A DNA stretch of 64,000 nucleotides from Amanita rubescens (lineage: Eukaryota > Basidiomycota > Agaricomycetes > Agaricales > Amanitaceae). The stretch is taken from contig WION01000004.1 in assembly GCA_015039365.1 (NCBI GenBank), positions 1,054,001 through 1,118,000 of the forward strand. The letters are read 5' to 3'. A model generated the notes under the pieces. It did not search any database, had not been told where the DNA came from, and saw only the letters and a program-made list of their open reading frames with translations. Each line of letters opens with the position of its first letter. Positions within the stretch are counted from its first letter, which is position 1. Shown here in pieces: positions 48,364-59,048 of the stretch. The translations under genes were made by a program, and so were the position numbers.

Positions 48364-50397
48364 ATGGTTCGTACCAATACAGGTGGGAGCCCCAAAACCA
48401 GGCCAATCACCCGCAGTTCAATACGACAATCAATCGGAAGGGCGTTTGCGGACGTAATAAACAAAGAAGGAAAGGATAGTGATAAAGCCACCAAGAAGAT
48501 AAAGGACACCCGCCGTTTGAGTGCTTTGAACCTCAAGCCTACCGCACCCCGCGACTCCATGGGTGAAGCCCGACCTCTACCTCAACCTGTCAAAAGGACA
48601 GGGACACCGGACTCTGTCACGCTCATTCGCAAGCGTCTTTCTATCACAGTACAACGTCCTGTGTTAGACGAACAATCATCTAAATCAACCGAAATAACAC
48701 CTCGAGAAGGACCTGTTACCCGCTCCGCGGCATTGCGCCCGTCCAGCAGACAAAATACCATATCTGCTCTTCCCAAATACCGTCCTAAATCTGCTGCCTC
48801 TGAGACGGCACAACAGCAGCCACCTTCTCCGCCTCATGTTACTACTCGTCGACGGCTCCGGACATCTGAAGATGAGAAAGAAGAAAAGCAGAATTCGAAG
48901 GAACCTAGCACTCCTCAATCTTCACAGAAGGGAGTGAGGACCTATAAGCCCCCTCCCTCTTCGCGCTTCGCGCACCAGTGGTCTATCAACTTCCACTCCA
49001 CCTTCCACGCCTTTGCGCCACCAACCAGCTACACCGTCTAGCGCTAAATCATCTCCCACCCTCTCATCACGGCCTCCGAAGGCCGTCAAGACAACTACCT
49101 CATCTGTTGCCTCGCAGGCCAACATAACCCGCGAATATTCGTCATCGTCGTCCACTTCTGGTACGCCACGCACCCCAAAACTAAACATAACCAAGGCTAC
49201 CACACGACGCACCGATCGAGAGAACGTGAGAGAAAAGTCTAGTGCTGCTAGCCCTTCTCCCAAACGTTCGCCGTCCGAATCTCCAGTTGCTCATCGTCAA
49301 CTGAGAGTAGTTGACCTTACAAATGATAGTCCCATGTCGCATATTTCTGAAGCGACCAGCGAGGAAGAAGATGTAGCACTTTTGTTAGCTCCCGTGGCCG
49401 ATCCGACTGCTCCTACACCTGCGATGCCCCGGTTAGCCAAGATGCGTAAACAGCTCCCCAGGACGCCTACGCGCCCCGGTAATACGTTACCTTCCCGCGC
49501 TCAGATGTCATATCTATCACCCCCACCACCCACCGAAACCTCGCCTTCGCGCCCTCGTCTAAAGAGCTAAGGCAGGTGATGACAGAATGTTTCGTGGGTC
49601 TATCCTGTCATGGGAACAACTCGCCGATGAAGCCTCGAAAACATTGGGAGAGGAAGAGGTACATAGCATGCTTGCAGATGTACCTGCACCTTTTGCTTCC
49701 ACCCAGATTTCTCCTAGCGCTAGCACCAACGGGATGGACATACCTGATAGTCCCTGCTTGAGTGTACTAAACTCCCCCGGTGCTTTCGGATCGATATCGC
49801 AGGTCCTGCTACCTGATATGACACCATCACCAGCTGTTCACAATAATACCCGCAAGTACGATGCAAAGAATGATATAGGGACAGTAGACGGTGCCATCGT
49901 GAACACTTTTGAGGTTACAACTTGTCGCTGCGGAAAACATGGCGAAGGAGCGATTATCTAGGCTGTTGACGATGGAAGATGAGATGCACAACTTGAAGCA
50001 AGAACACAGACGCGAAACGTCGGAACTATCCATGCAACTTTCGCAGATGCAAGACAAGTTGTGCGAGAAGGAAGAGTATGAAGAGCGGTTGGCTGTTGAG
50101 AGGGCAGCGCATACCTCCTCGTTGGAGGAAAAATTGAGACATGCTCAGGGGTTGCAAGAAAAAGCTGTTCAAGATGGGATTGCGCGATACAAGGAAAGGG
50201 AGCGATTATCAAGGAAGGCCGAGCAGAGGCATTGGCACGTTGTGATGGGAGCTTCATGTGCCGCAAGCGTTGCCCGTGCCGGATGGGGTTCCGTGCGCGA
50301 GTTATCGGAAGCTGAGTTGGAAACGGTAAAGAGCGATAGAAGATTATTATCTGGCGTTTTGGCGGAGCTGGATCGGATGGCATTGCTTGTAGTCTAA
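48364..50397 (+). CDS. Unidentified basic, disordered protein with C-terminal coiled coil; three frame breaks
   Basis: No intron is needed. The reading frame shifts three times, each by one extra base (near 48967, 49568 and 49908), and the total of 2034 bases then gives 677 codons including the stop. The N-terminal two thirds are Ser/Thr/Pro/Arg-rich and disordered (TRSSIRQSIGRAFADVINKE, SPSPKRSPSESP). A folded-looking patch follows (RGSILSWEQLADEASKTLGE), then a long coiled coil (MEDEMHNLKQEHRRETSELS..QLSQMQDKLCEKEE) and a helical tail. I do not recognise the family. The layout resembles spindle or chromosome-associated proteins, and it lies convergent to SPC7, but a mitotic role is only a guess. 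Confidence 0.6.
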
Positions 50398-50538
50398 ATT
50401 TCTAGGTGGGTACAGGTATCTTTACCTGTTATTTTGCTTAATGGACTATATCTCAGGCTCCTGACTGTTTACTCGTGCAGGCACATGTATTAAACCCTAT
50501 TCGTTATTTGATACAACATACTATGGTATATAGACACG

Positions 50539-53500
50539 TCAATTATTATAGGTTTCTTGAGCTTCAATACAAGCATCTAAAAGACAGGCATGATTATCTG
50601 AAGGAGTAGCTTGGCTAATGCGGTCAACGACTCGTTTGAGAATCATGGATCGACTAGCAAAAGACCGTTAAGCATGGTACACGTATGGTGTTGACACAGC
50701 ACTTACTCAATAGGACCATACTCAACTTTCACATCACAATCCAGCGAATCCAAAGTAAGGGGCCAAAAGCAGAAAGTCGCAGTGCTGAATATGAATGATA
50801 TAATTGCTTTTGCTTCTACGGCAGGGAATAAGACGGTAGCGTGCGCTTTGAAACTGGGTAATCCTTCTCCGTCTTTTGGTCGCACTATTTCAATGTCGAC
50901 TGGGTATTTGATCGTTAGAAGCCGCAGTTGAGATCGGAGCTGTGTGCATGATGACCAATAATCACTGAGACGGTGAATAACCTATCAATAGGATCATTTG
51001 GTAAATGTCAGCACATGGGAGGAGGGTCGTTACCTGTCTCAAGGCCATATCTTCGCCCTCGATAATTTGCTGCCTAGCTGTTTCGAGCCAAAAACTGCTC
51101 AACGTTGGAAAACGATCCTTGTACCGAAGTCGCGAGTCCTTCATTCTCGTGATATCGACTTGTGTTACGATGGGGACAAAATTTTGGCAGGGTATCGTGA
51201 CGCAAAATTGTGAGTTGTATACGTATTGGAAAAGATCTGGAGAAATGCGCGTGGCACGGAACATGTGGAGATCTTCCAGACCTTCCAGTTCATCTGCTGA
51301 AGTAAATGATGTATTCACCGCGACATTTAATTTTACGCCTACGTTTGAGTCTGTACACTTCGGCTCTCGTGCTGTTTTTCTGAACGAGAAGCGTGCGCTG
51401 CGCGCTTGCTATGGCAGATGAAGTTTCTTGCTTCTGGCTCTCAATCTCTTCAAGGCGCTCCTCCAGCCGCTGGAGGCGGGACTTTCCTTCCGCGAGTTCA
51501 GCTTGTAAAGCTTCGACCTCAATACTATAACACGCAAATATTCTCAGAGATCAGAAGCCAATCTTATAGCAGCAAACTCACCTTTGTTCGGATATCGTGT
51601 TCTTGAGCTCATTCAAGTAATCTTGATCGCTGCCCTCAATGTCTGCTACTTCTGCCGTCTCCTGTTCAAGCTCGCGCGTGATATTTTCATACTCCTGCTC
51701 GAGAGCAGGGACAAGCTCGTCCACCTTTGCTTTAAATCCCTCCAGCATCTTGGCATCCTGTTAACCTGACTTTAGCCAACTTGTCTGGATACCGAAAAAA
51801 TCACGTAGAAACCTCTTCAAGGGCATTAAACGCCTTGTTCGCAGTCTCCGACAAGGTTTGAACCCACTGCAATTTCCAATCGTACCAGTCTGACTTTGCT
51901 TGGGCTCTGACGTTTGTTCTAATGAGGTTCAATTGATGCTACAATTGATTGGTTTTCAGATATCCAGCTTGAAAGAATAAAACACGAACCAGGAGCTCTG
52001 CTTGGCTTTCTTCGTCAGCGCGACAATATTCTGCGAAAAGCTCTGGTGTCATTCTTGCAGCCTCTTCCTCTGCTTGCGCATACACCGTTCGGCTTTGTTG
52101 CAACCAAGCCTCGAGATCGCGTGCAACGCGTGTATATAGCTCAAGTTGAGGAACGTCAATCGCCATAGCAGCAAAATATTCTGCCAAGGTGATATCCTCC
52201 TCCTCGCGAGCTTGTCGCGTGGGATGGTGGTGTGATGGATGTGTTGAGCGTCGGGGAGCGGTTAGTTCATCCATGAACCTGATTCCAGTCATGACGAAGA
52301 ACTGCTCTATCGATATGCTTGGCTATAGGAAATAATGAGTTATATTGTGACGACTGTCCTGACAAGAACGAACCGTCTCTTCATTCGCAAGATTTCCTGT
52401 GTCCAAAGTATCGCGCCAACGATTTGTATCATCCCCTTCGTCAGCATTCGCAGTAGCAGGAGGTTCTCCCTCCTCATCCTCCTCAGCCGTCGACTGCAGG
52501 AAATTCGACAGGTCCACGGATGCACCTGGTTCCGTAGAACGCGGCGGTGTCGGCGAGGTCGAAGTTGCATCTGGTATGTTGGATTGTGCCTGCGACTGCG
52601 GTGCAGTAGGCGATCGAGACAATGGTCGTGTCTTCGAAGGGGTTTCTGCCCTTGGAGGTGATGTGGGTTGATTTACGGTATCGTCTTCATTTGATTGTTG
52701 TCCCGTTGACTGAGGACCAGGTATGGTACTTTGCACTGGCAAGTTACCTTTATCAAACTTTTTCCAGGCATCGCCAGATCCTGAGCCAACACTTGCACGC
52801 CGGAAGCCCAGACCCGATTTTGCACCAGTGGCTTGATCAGCTGGCCCACTGGGATCGTTCCCAGGTTGCGAACTGGATCCAACGGCAAGGCTCTTTCTGC
52901 GAGCAAAATAACCAGAAGGCCTTCTGAGCGAAGTCGTGCGAGTTGTTGACCCTGATGCCTGGAAAGGTGTTTTTTTGCTAGGTGACAGGGGCCTAGGCTT
53001 TGGAAGCGAAGAAGTGGCGGGTGACGCCGGGGTACGCGTCGGCGTGCTTCCTGATCCAGGCCATCTGCTAGCCATCGCTTGACGCTTGGCAGGACTAGGA
53101 ACATCCATTGACATATTCTCTTCACCAGCGAATCCATCGTCATCGACCGACCGTGGACGTTTACTTGGAGACGTGGACTTTGATGAACCCTGCCTCAGCC
53201 GCACGTTTTTTCGGCGATGATTTAGAAACTGGTGGTGCGAAAGCCGCAGTAAAAGTTGGCTTGGGTACGGGTATCTTTGAAGGGGATCCAGCCCGAGCGT
53301 TGACAGGCCGAGGTGCCGTAAACGTGAATGGCCGGGACTCTGAAAGCGGAAGTGTTGGTTTGCTATTCGCGGTCTGTGACCGAGATAACGCATCAGTTGA
53401 CGGAGGTTGGAACACTGGAGGTCGAGGTGTCATGAGGGATTGTTCAGGATGAGGACCTTGCGCTGGAGACTGAGGCTCAATTATTGTTGACACTTGGGGT

Positions 53501-54639
53501 GGCGATGCTGGAGCAGCGGGACCATATACCTCCGATTCTTCCATATTAGATTCTTCGCCAATGCTGATATGCGAGCGGTCTCCTGCTTGGCTGGGCCACC
53601 CAAGCAATTTAGTTATATTGATAGTCTGGTTTTCATCATCCATATCACGAGAAGCATCATTATCTTGAATGCTATCTTCTCTCGCGCCGTAATTGAAAGA
53701 AATAGATTGCTCAGACATTTCCGCATCTTCGACCGGCTCGTGAGCACCAGAATGAGTCATTCTGCGCAAGGCAAGCCAAGCGTCATCGTGTTGAGCAGGA
53801 CGCAAGGAGCGGTTAATTGGTATCGTAAATTCCATATCCTGTTCTATAGATCGTTCCAGGTCTTCTGAAGTATCTGGTTCCTCTGTATGAGACGTATCAT
53901 CATCGCCTGGAGGCTGCATAGATAGATCGGCAGCAACAGAAGAACGTCTGCGCCTGAGGATATTATCAATGAGATCTGTGCCATCCATGTCATCCATGGA
54001 ACCGCCTTTAAACTCTTCGTCCATTATTGCAGATCCATCCAGGTTTGGCCCGACAGAAGTAAGGTCCATATCCATACCAGATGGCCCCATAGAATAGCGG
54101 AGAGAACTACGCCGGCCATTCGAACGCGCACCAGGATAATCATTTTCATCGTTGAATTGCGGCTCCTTTGGAGAAGCGTCGAGTGGAGGCGTTGGCGACG
54201 ACGGTGGAGTACCGGTGCTGTTTGTATTGTCGTTTGGCTCTTGAAATACGCGGACTCTACAATGTGCAGCAAAGCTCACGCGCCGACTGAGGGAGCGTCG
54301 CGTGGTGTTGTTATCTTGTTGGGACTGGAAGTCCGTTGTGAGGTCCATTGATTGTGTAGCATTTTGGTCAAGGGACAATGAGTTCTGGGAAGAACTAGGT
54401 TGTGAAGCATTGAATTTAAGAATACTCTTCCTTGGAACCTAGCAATTGATGAATTCGCAGCAAAAGGGAGAAGAAAGAATACACACGAGAGAACGACGTG
54501 CTCTTGCGAGAGGACTGAGTCGGTCACCAGCTACGATACTGTGAGCTCTTCTTTTACTGCGAGAGATGAAAGCAGGCTTGTTTTGGTCCGGAACGGCGAT
54601 CGACCTGCGCCGGTTGGGCGAGTCTCTCTTGGCGGGCAT
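50539..54639 (-). CDS. SPC7: Kinetochore protein Spc7/KNL1; one frame break
   Basis: Nine exons (54639-54487, 54438-52374, 52322-51990, 51938-51813, 51757-51582, 51524-51343, 51296-51034, 50981-50707, 50653-50539) encode about 1228 residues. The N-terminus has both PP1-docking motifs of KNL1, KSILK (residue ~55) and RRVSF (~95). A long acidic disordered part with MELT-like repeats follows (MDLT, MDME, DMEFT). The Spc7 domain begins at ISIEQFFVMTGIRFMDELTAPRRS, continues as a long coiled coil, and ends in the RWD region. Spc7 links Mis12/Ndc80 to checkpoint proteins at the kinetochore. Exon 2 is one base too long; the break is at a GGG near 53190 between AAEA and GSSKSTSPSKRPRS. Confidence 0.93.
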
Positions 54640-54709
54640 CACGTCCGAAGCTCTCTACCGTGCCCGAAGACGCGACCCACGCGTTTTGCACGTGACACAT
54701 CGCGCTTCA
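54640..54709. promoter_or_regulatory. 70-base divergent promoter of SPC7 and kinesin-6, with ACGCGT and CACGTG boxes
   Basis: Both start codons lie within 70 bases. The region contains an ACGCGT hexamer (54679-54684), the MluI cell-cycle box bound by MBF-type factors in other fungi, and a palindromic CACGTG (54689-54694). Co-expression of two mitotic genes is a reasonable inference. Confidence 0.6.
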
Positions 54710-57700
54710 ATGCCATCCACTAGAGCGCCAGCCGCTACCACAAGAACGACTAGATCTCGTGCACAGCCAACCCAGCAACCCACAACATCGAAACTTCCAG
54801 CACGCAAACCTCGAACGAACAAACCAAACGAGAATGATCCCGAACATATACCAAAGCTACACTCTAAATCGTCTTCCCAAAAGATTGCGAAACCCATAGA
54901 TCTTTCTGCAATCACAGAACGAGAACCGATCATGGTGCGTGCTCGTCTCGACGTTCGATTCAATATTTAAATAGTTTTTCCACAGGCATACCTTAGAATA
55001 CGCCCGCGACTCAATGAAGATGATACCACAACTGTACCATACTTGACGCCTCTGTCAGATACCAATGTCCGAATATCAGATCCACAAGAATCCCAGAATA
55101 ACATGACCAGATACCGTGCATCTACCATATCTCCAACATCCGTCTACACTTTCTCGCATGTATTTCCGTCCAACACTATTCAATCTGACTTCTTTGTCAA
55201 GACTACGCTTCCCCTTGTGCGAGACGTTCTCATGGGGCAAATCGGTCTCTTATTTACGTATGGCGTAACAAACTCAGGAAAGACCTATACCATTCAAGGA
55301 GGCACGACTCCAGGCAGCGCCGGTATATTACCAAGGACATTAGATGTCTTGTTTAACAGTATTGAAGGCTTGCATGGCGAGGGTAAAGTGAATACTAAGC
55401 CCCACTTGCTAGATCGTAAACTGATCTAGTTGGCAGTACCGACCAGTCCGTTTGTATGGCGTCGAGGCAGCAGATCCAAGCGATTTTTCATCGCCAGTAA
55501 TCACGCCAGCTCCTGCGATCGCCGAAGTCTTTGGTCAAGATATAGACACAGCAACTCCAGACCTGGATATCGACACAACGGTTATTCCAGTCGACCGCAA
55601 CTACGAATATACCATTTGGCTGTCCTATGCCGAGGTTTACAATGAGAAGATATATGATCTATTGGATTCGGCAAAGGGGGGTGGTAACAAAGCAATGGGC
55701 GATATATCAGGTCGAAAATCACTTCTTTTAACACGCAAGGCATTGTCATTGAAACCTTCACCCGCTTCTGATGCCGCCGACTCTGGAGCGACCGGAAAAT
55801 ACATTTCAGGCCTCAAACAGTTTCGTGTGCACAGTGCTGCTCAAGCAAAAGCGCTCGTAAAGCTTGGCCAGCTGCATCGTCGCGTCTTTGGGACACTAGC
55901 CAATCGTGAAAGCAGTCGCAGTCACGGAATGGTCATCATCAAGGTTATGCGTGGCCACAAGGGAGATAGAGATGTAATCCATCCAACCTGTACCAAGCCT
56001 CTCATGTCCTGACACTGTTCTTGACAGGATCCATCTTCGCTGCAAACTGCACGCCTCACACTAGTCGATTTAGCTGGCTCCGAGAGAATGAAGCACACTC
56101 AGACAACTGGACAGAGACTGAAAGAAGCCGGCAATATAAACAAGTCTCTTATGGTCCTTGGTCAATGTATGGAGGTCACGAGAAATAATCAGCGAAAACT
56201 TGCCGCGACCCTTTCACAAGCCATCAGGATAGATACAAAAGATATCAAGAAAGGGCTCGCTGTTGTTCCCTTTAGGCACAGCAAGTTGACAGAAGCTCTC
56301 ATGGACTACTTTACTGGGGATGGCAGAACGGTCATGATCGTGAATGTCAATCCTTTCGATACTGGCTACGATGAGAACTCGCATGTTATGAAGTTTTCTG
56401 CCCTGGCCCGCGAGGTCTACATTTCTCCAGCACAGGCACCTGTTCAGCGTTTACCCGCATTTCCTACAAGCAGCAAGGCTACATTAAAAGATCACGATTT
56501 GAATCAATCACCGCAGCGTAGAAAGGTTACGATCTCCATTGGCAGTCCCGGCAAAGCGCGGAAGCCAAGTGAAGCTATCGTTGAAGTGCTTGAAGGTGTG
56601 TAATCCCCGTTGCTGATCATCTTCAGCCTGTGAAGCTAGATTTGTCAGAGGACGAAACAAAAGATGGCGAGGGTGACGACGACGACGAACCAATCAACCC
56701 TCTGGTAGATGCACTGTTTGACGAGATAGAGAAACTGAGGATGCAGGTGCGTCATTTCGTATATCACTTCATTCGCCGTATGACCGTTATTGTTTTCAGT
56801 TATACGAAGCTGAGATGAGGTGCGCCATCACCGAAGCAGAAACAAGGGAAGAAGTGATGCATGAAATGGAAGAGCGAATGCAAAGCATGGAGGCAATGCA
56901 CTCGAGACGACTAATGAGCGAAGTATGATTCTAATTATCTATCGCAACGGCTTCTACTGACGAAGATTAGTTGGTTCAACACGAGCTCAAGACTGACGCA
57001 AAGATTGATATGTTGCATCAGTCAGGTTTATTCGCTAGTCCAGTAAAGCAACCCACTATGATGCCTCACGTCGCGGAAGAAGAACAAGAAGAGGAGGACG
57101 AAGAGATCGTTGAACGAAGTCTGGTACGTTCAGAATTGTACACATAGGACTGACGATATTCAATACCATCCTAGATCATAGACGAGCAACCTGATACTGA
57201 CGATGGCTCATCCTCCGGAGATCGCAGCCCTTCTCCACTAGCTGGCAAGGGAAAATCCATCCAACGCATTTCAAAAAATCCTGTTCAAAGTAGCACACAA
57301 CAAATGAATGTTGCCGCTAGAGCATGAACTTTTTTGAAGCGGACGGTTCTATTGAAGGAACATGGGGAGAGACGGCGACTGACGACGACGAATGGGTCCC
57401 GCCTAGTGCGAATTCATCCAAGCAAGCAGCACCAAAGAACAGCAGACGGCGCTACGTCTGGCCCAACTAAAACATCAAGGTCATCAGGTAAAGGTCGGGT
57501 CTCCAAGCTTGAGGACTGAAATGAACGATTTGACCCTGCAAGATGGCAATGCAGCGGACGATTCTGTCATCATTATTCCTGCGAAGAATCGGTCAGGGAA
57601 AAAGTCCATAGATAAGGTTGAAGTTGACTGAGGATTCAGAGGACATAAAACCTGCAGGTCCCAAGAAGAAAAAACGGTAGGAATGCCCTGCGGCGGACGG

Positions 57701-57846
57701 TACGAGCACTAATCACATGTTCATATAGTCTACTGGGAAAGAAGCACATCGTCACAGAGGATGAGATCGAACGAGCGGCGGATGCTGTTGAAAGAATTAC
57801 TGGCAATGTACCTCCGAGACGGTTCAGGACATCGGGAGGCAGGTGA
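54710..57846 (+). CDS. Kinesin-6 family motor (KIF20/KIF23-like); tail frame disturbed
   Basis: Motor exons are 54710-54934, 54986-55387, 55437-55973 and 56028-56596, followed by tail exons from about 56626, 56801, 56972, 57176 and 57729 to the stop at 57846. Motifs: AYLRIRPRL, P-loop GVTNSGKTYTI, NRESSRSHGM (switch I), VDLAGSER (switch II) and VPFRHSKLTEAL. The long insertion between the P-loop and switch I (about 200 residues) is typical of kinesin-6. A coiled coil follows (DALFDEIEKLRMQLYEAEMR..EEVMHEMEERM). Such motors bundle midzone microtubules in anaphase. The tail shows an ultra-short 29-base intron or a two-base slip at 56595, one missing base near 57324, and extra bases near 57450, 57513 and 57623. 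The motor domain is intact. Confidence 0.88.
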
Positions 57847-58054
57847 TGGATCTCCAAAACATGGGCACTACACCAAAAGAATTGTAATGATCATGTCATT
57901 GATAGTCCCTTACCCATGCCCATCTGCAGCCAAGTCTGATCTTGTCAGAGAGCGACCGAGTCGATGTGGACGTGGTAGTGTCAGTTCAGTTGAGTGTGGA
58001 ATTAGATTATCTTAGTTCTATTTATAATTATCACAGGGAATCATTTGGATTTGC

Positions 58055-58964
58055 ATGATCCCTACTCCAGACCTATCTCACCTCACGAGCAAAGACTATG
58101 AAATTGTCTATGAGCCTGCAGGTATGAAAAAATTGTACAGCCTGTGTATATCTCAACAATGAGGAGTAATTAGAAGACACGTTTCTCCTGCTTGATGCAC
58201 TGGAGAAAAATGCCGATGAATTGAAGGCCCTCCGACCTACGATATGCCTCGAAATCGGGCAAGTTCCTTTACGCCGAGTGAACTCAAAGCGCTCACCTGT
58301 TTTTACAGCTCGGGATCAGGATGTGTCAGTGCTTTCGTGGGCCATATACTTGGACCATCAGTGCGTACGTTTCTCACATGCTAGGCTCGCCGTCGACTCA
58401 TCATTAAATGCAAGTATATCTAAGTACCGACGTGAATCCTCACGCTTGTCGCTGTACACATGAAACAGGTGTTCGCAATAATGTAATAACTTCTGCAAAC
58501 TCCTGAGGTTGCATATTCTTACTTGGAATCTAGGTGATGATCGAGTGCATCAATGGATCACTTGCGAGCGGTCTTTTCTATCGACTAAAACATATCGTCG
58601 ACATCGTGATATTTAATCCACCATACGTTCCTACCTTGTCGGAGGAAAGTTCGACTGCCCAAATGTCTCGTGGCATAGAAGGAGCTTGGGCTGGTGGCAA
58701 TACTGGCATGGAAATCACTAACTCGTTTCTAGAAGTCATCAGCGAGCTGTTGTCGTCAAAAGGCTACTTTTATCTCGTCGCTCTCAAAGCTAATGACATT
58801 GATGGAATTCGCCAGAGAATGCATTGCGAAGTACAACTTGCAAAGTGAGGTAAGCAAGGATCGTTTGGCTCGGGTTGCATTCCACGTCTCATCGCGCATA
58901 GATTGTCCTAGAACGGCGTGCGGGAAGAGAACATCTGTTCATAATTCGATTTGCTCGGATCTAA
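58055..58964 (+). CDS. MTQ2: eRF1 methyltransferase catalytic subunit Mtq2 (HemK2/N6AMT1); one frame break
   Basis: Six exons (58055-58121, 58174-58258, 58309-58364, 58415-58482, 58534-58849, 58902-58964) encode about 217 residues. Landmarks: EPAEDTFLLLDALE, the SAM-binding motif EIGSGSGCVSAF, LSTDVNPHAC, the catalytic NPPY (FNPPYVPT), GIEGAWAGGNTGMEI and a C-terminal ERRAGREHLFIIRF. In yeast Mtq2 with Trm112 methylates the Gln of the GGQ motif of the release factor eRF1. Intron 2 has a GC donor (gcaagt at 58259). One extra base near 58801, after ALKANDI, breaks exon 5; removing it joins to the family ending. The start lies only 208 bases after the kinesin stop. Confidence 0.9.
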
Positions 58965-59005
58965 AAGTAGAGGCTAGATTCGTTAGCGTAGACACGCTCC
59001 AAACA

Positions 59006-59027
59006 TATATAAATAATCGCGACGCGT
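59006..59027 (+). promoter_or_regulatory. MCM10 core promoter: TATA-like element and ACGCGT box
   Basis: TATATAAA at 59006-59013 is followed by ACGCGT at 59022-59027, just before the ATG at 59049. ACGCGT is the MBF (MCB) site that drives G1/S expression of replication genes in other fungi. So short a distance to the ATG implies an almost leaderless mRNA or initiation further upstream. Confidence 0.5.
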
Positions 59028-59048
59028 CTGTACCGCGTCTCGGCTCGG

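Noticed and set aside
55381..55440. An apparent frame break in kinesin-6 after GLHGEGK
   Set aside because: The donor after AAA (55387) and the acceptor TTGGCAG at 55436 join GEGK to YRPVRLYG in frame.
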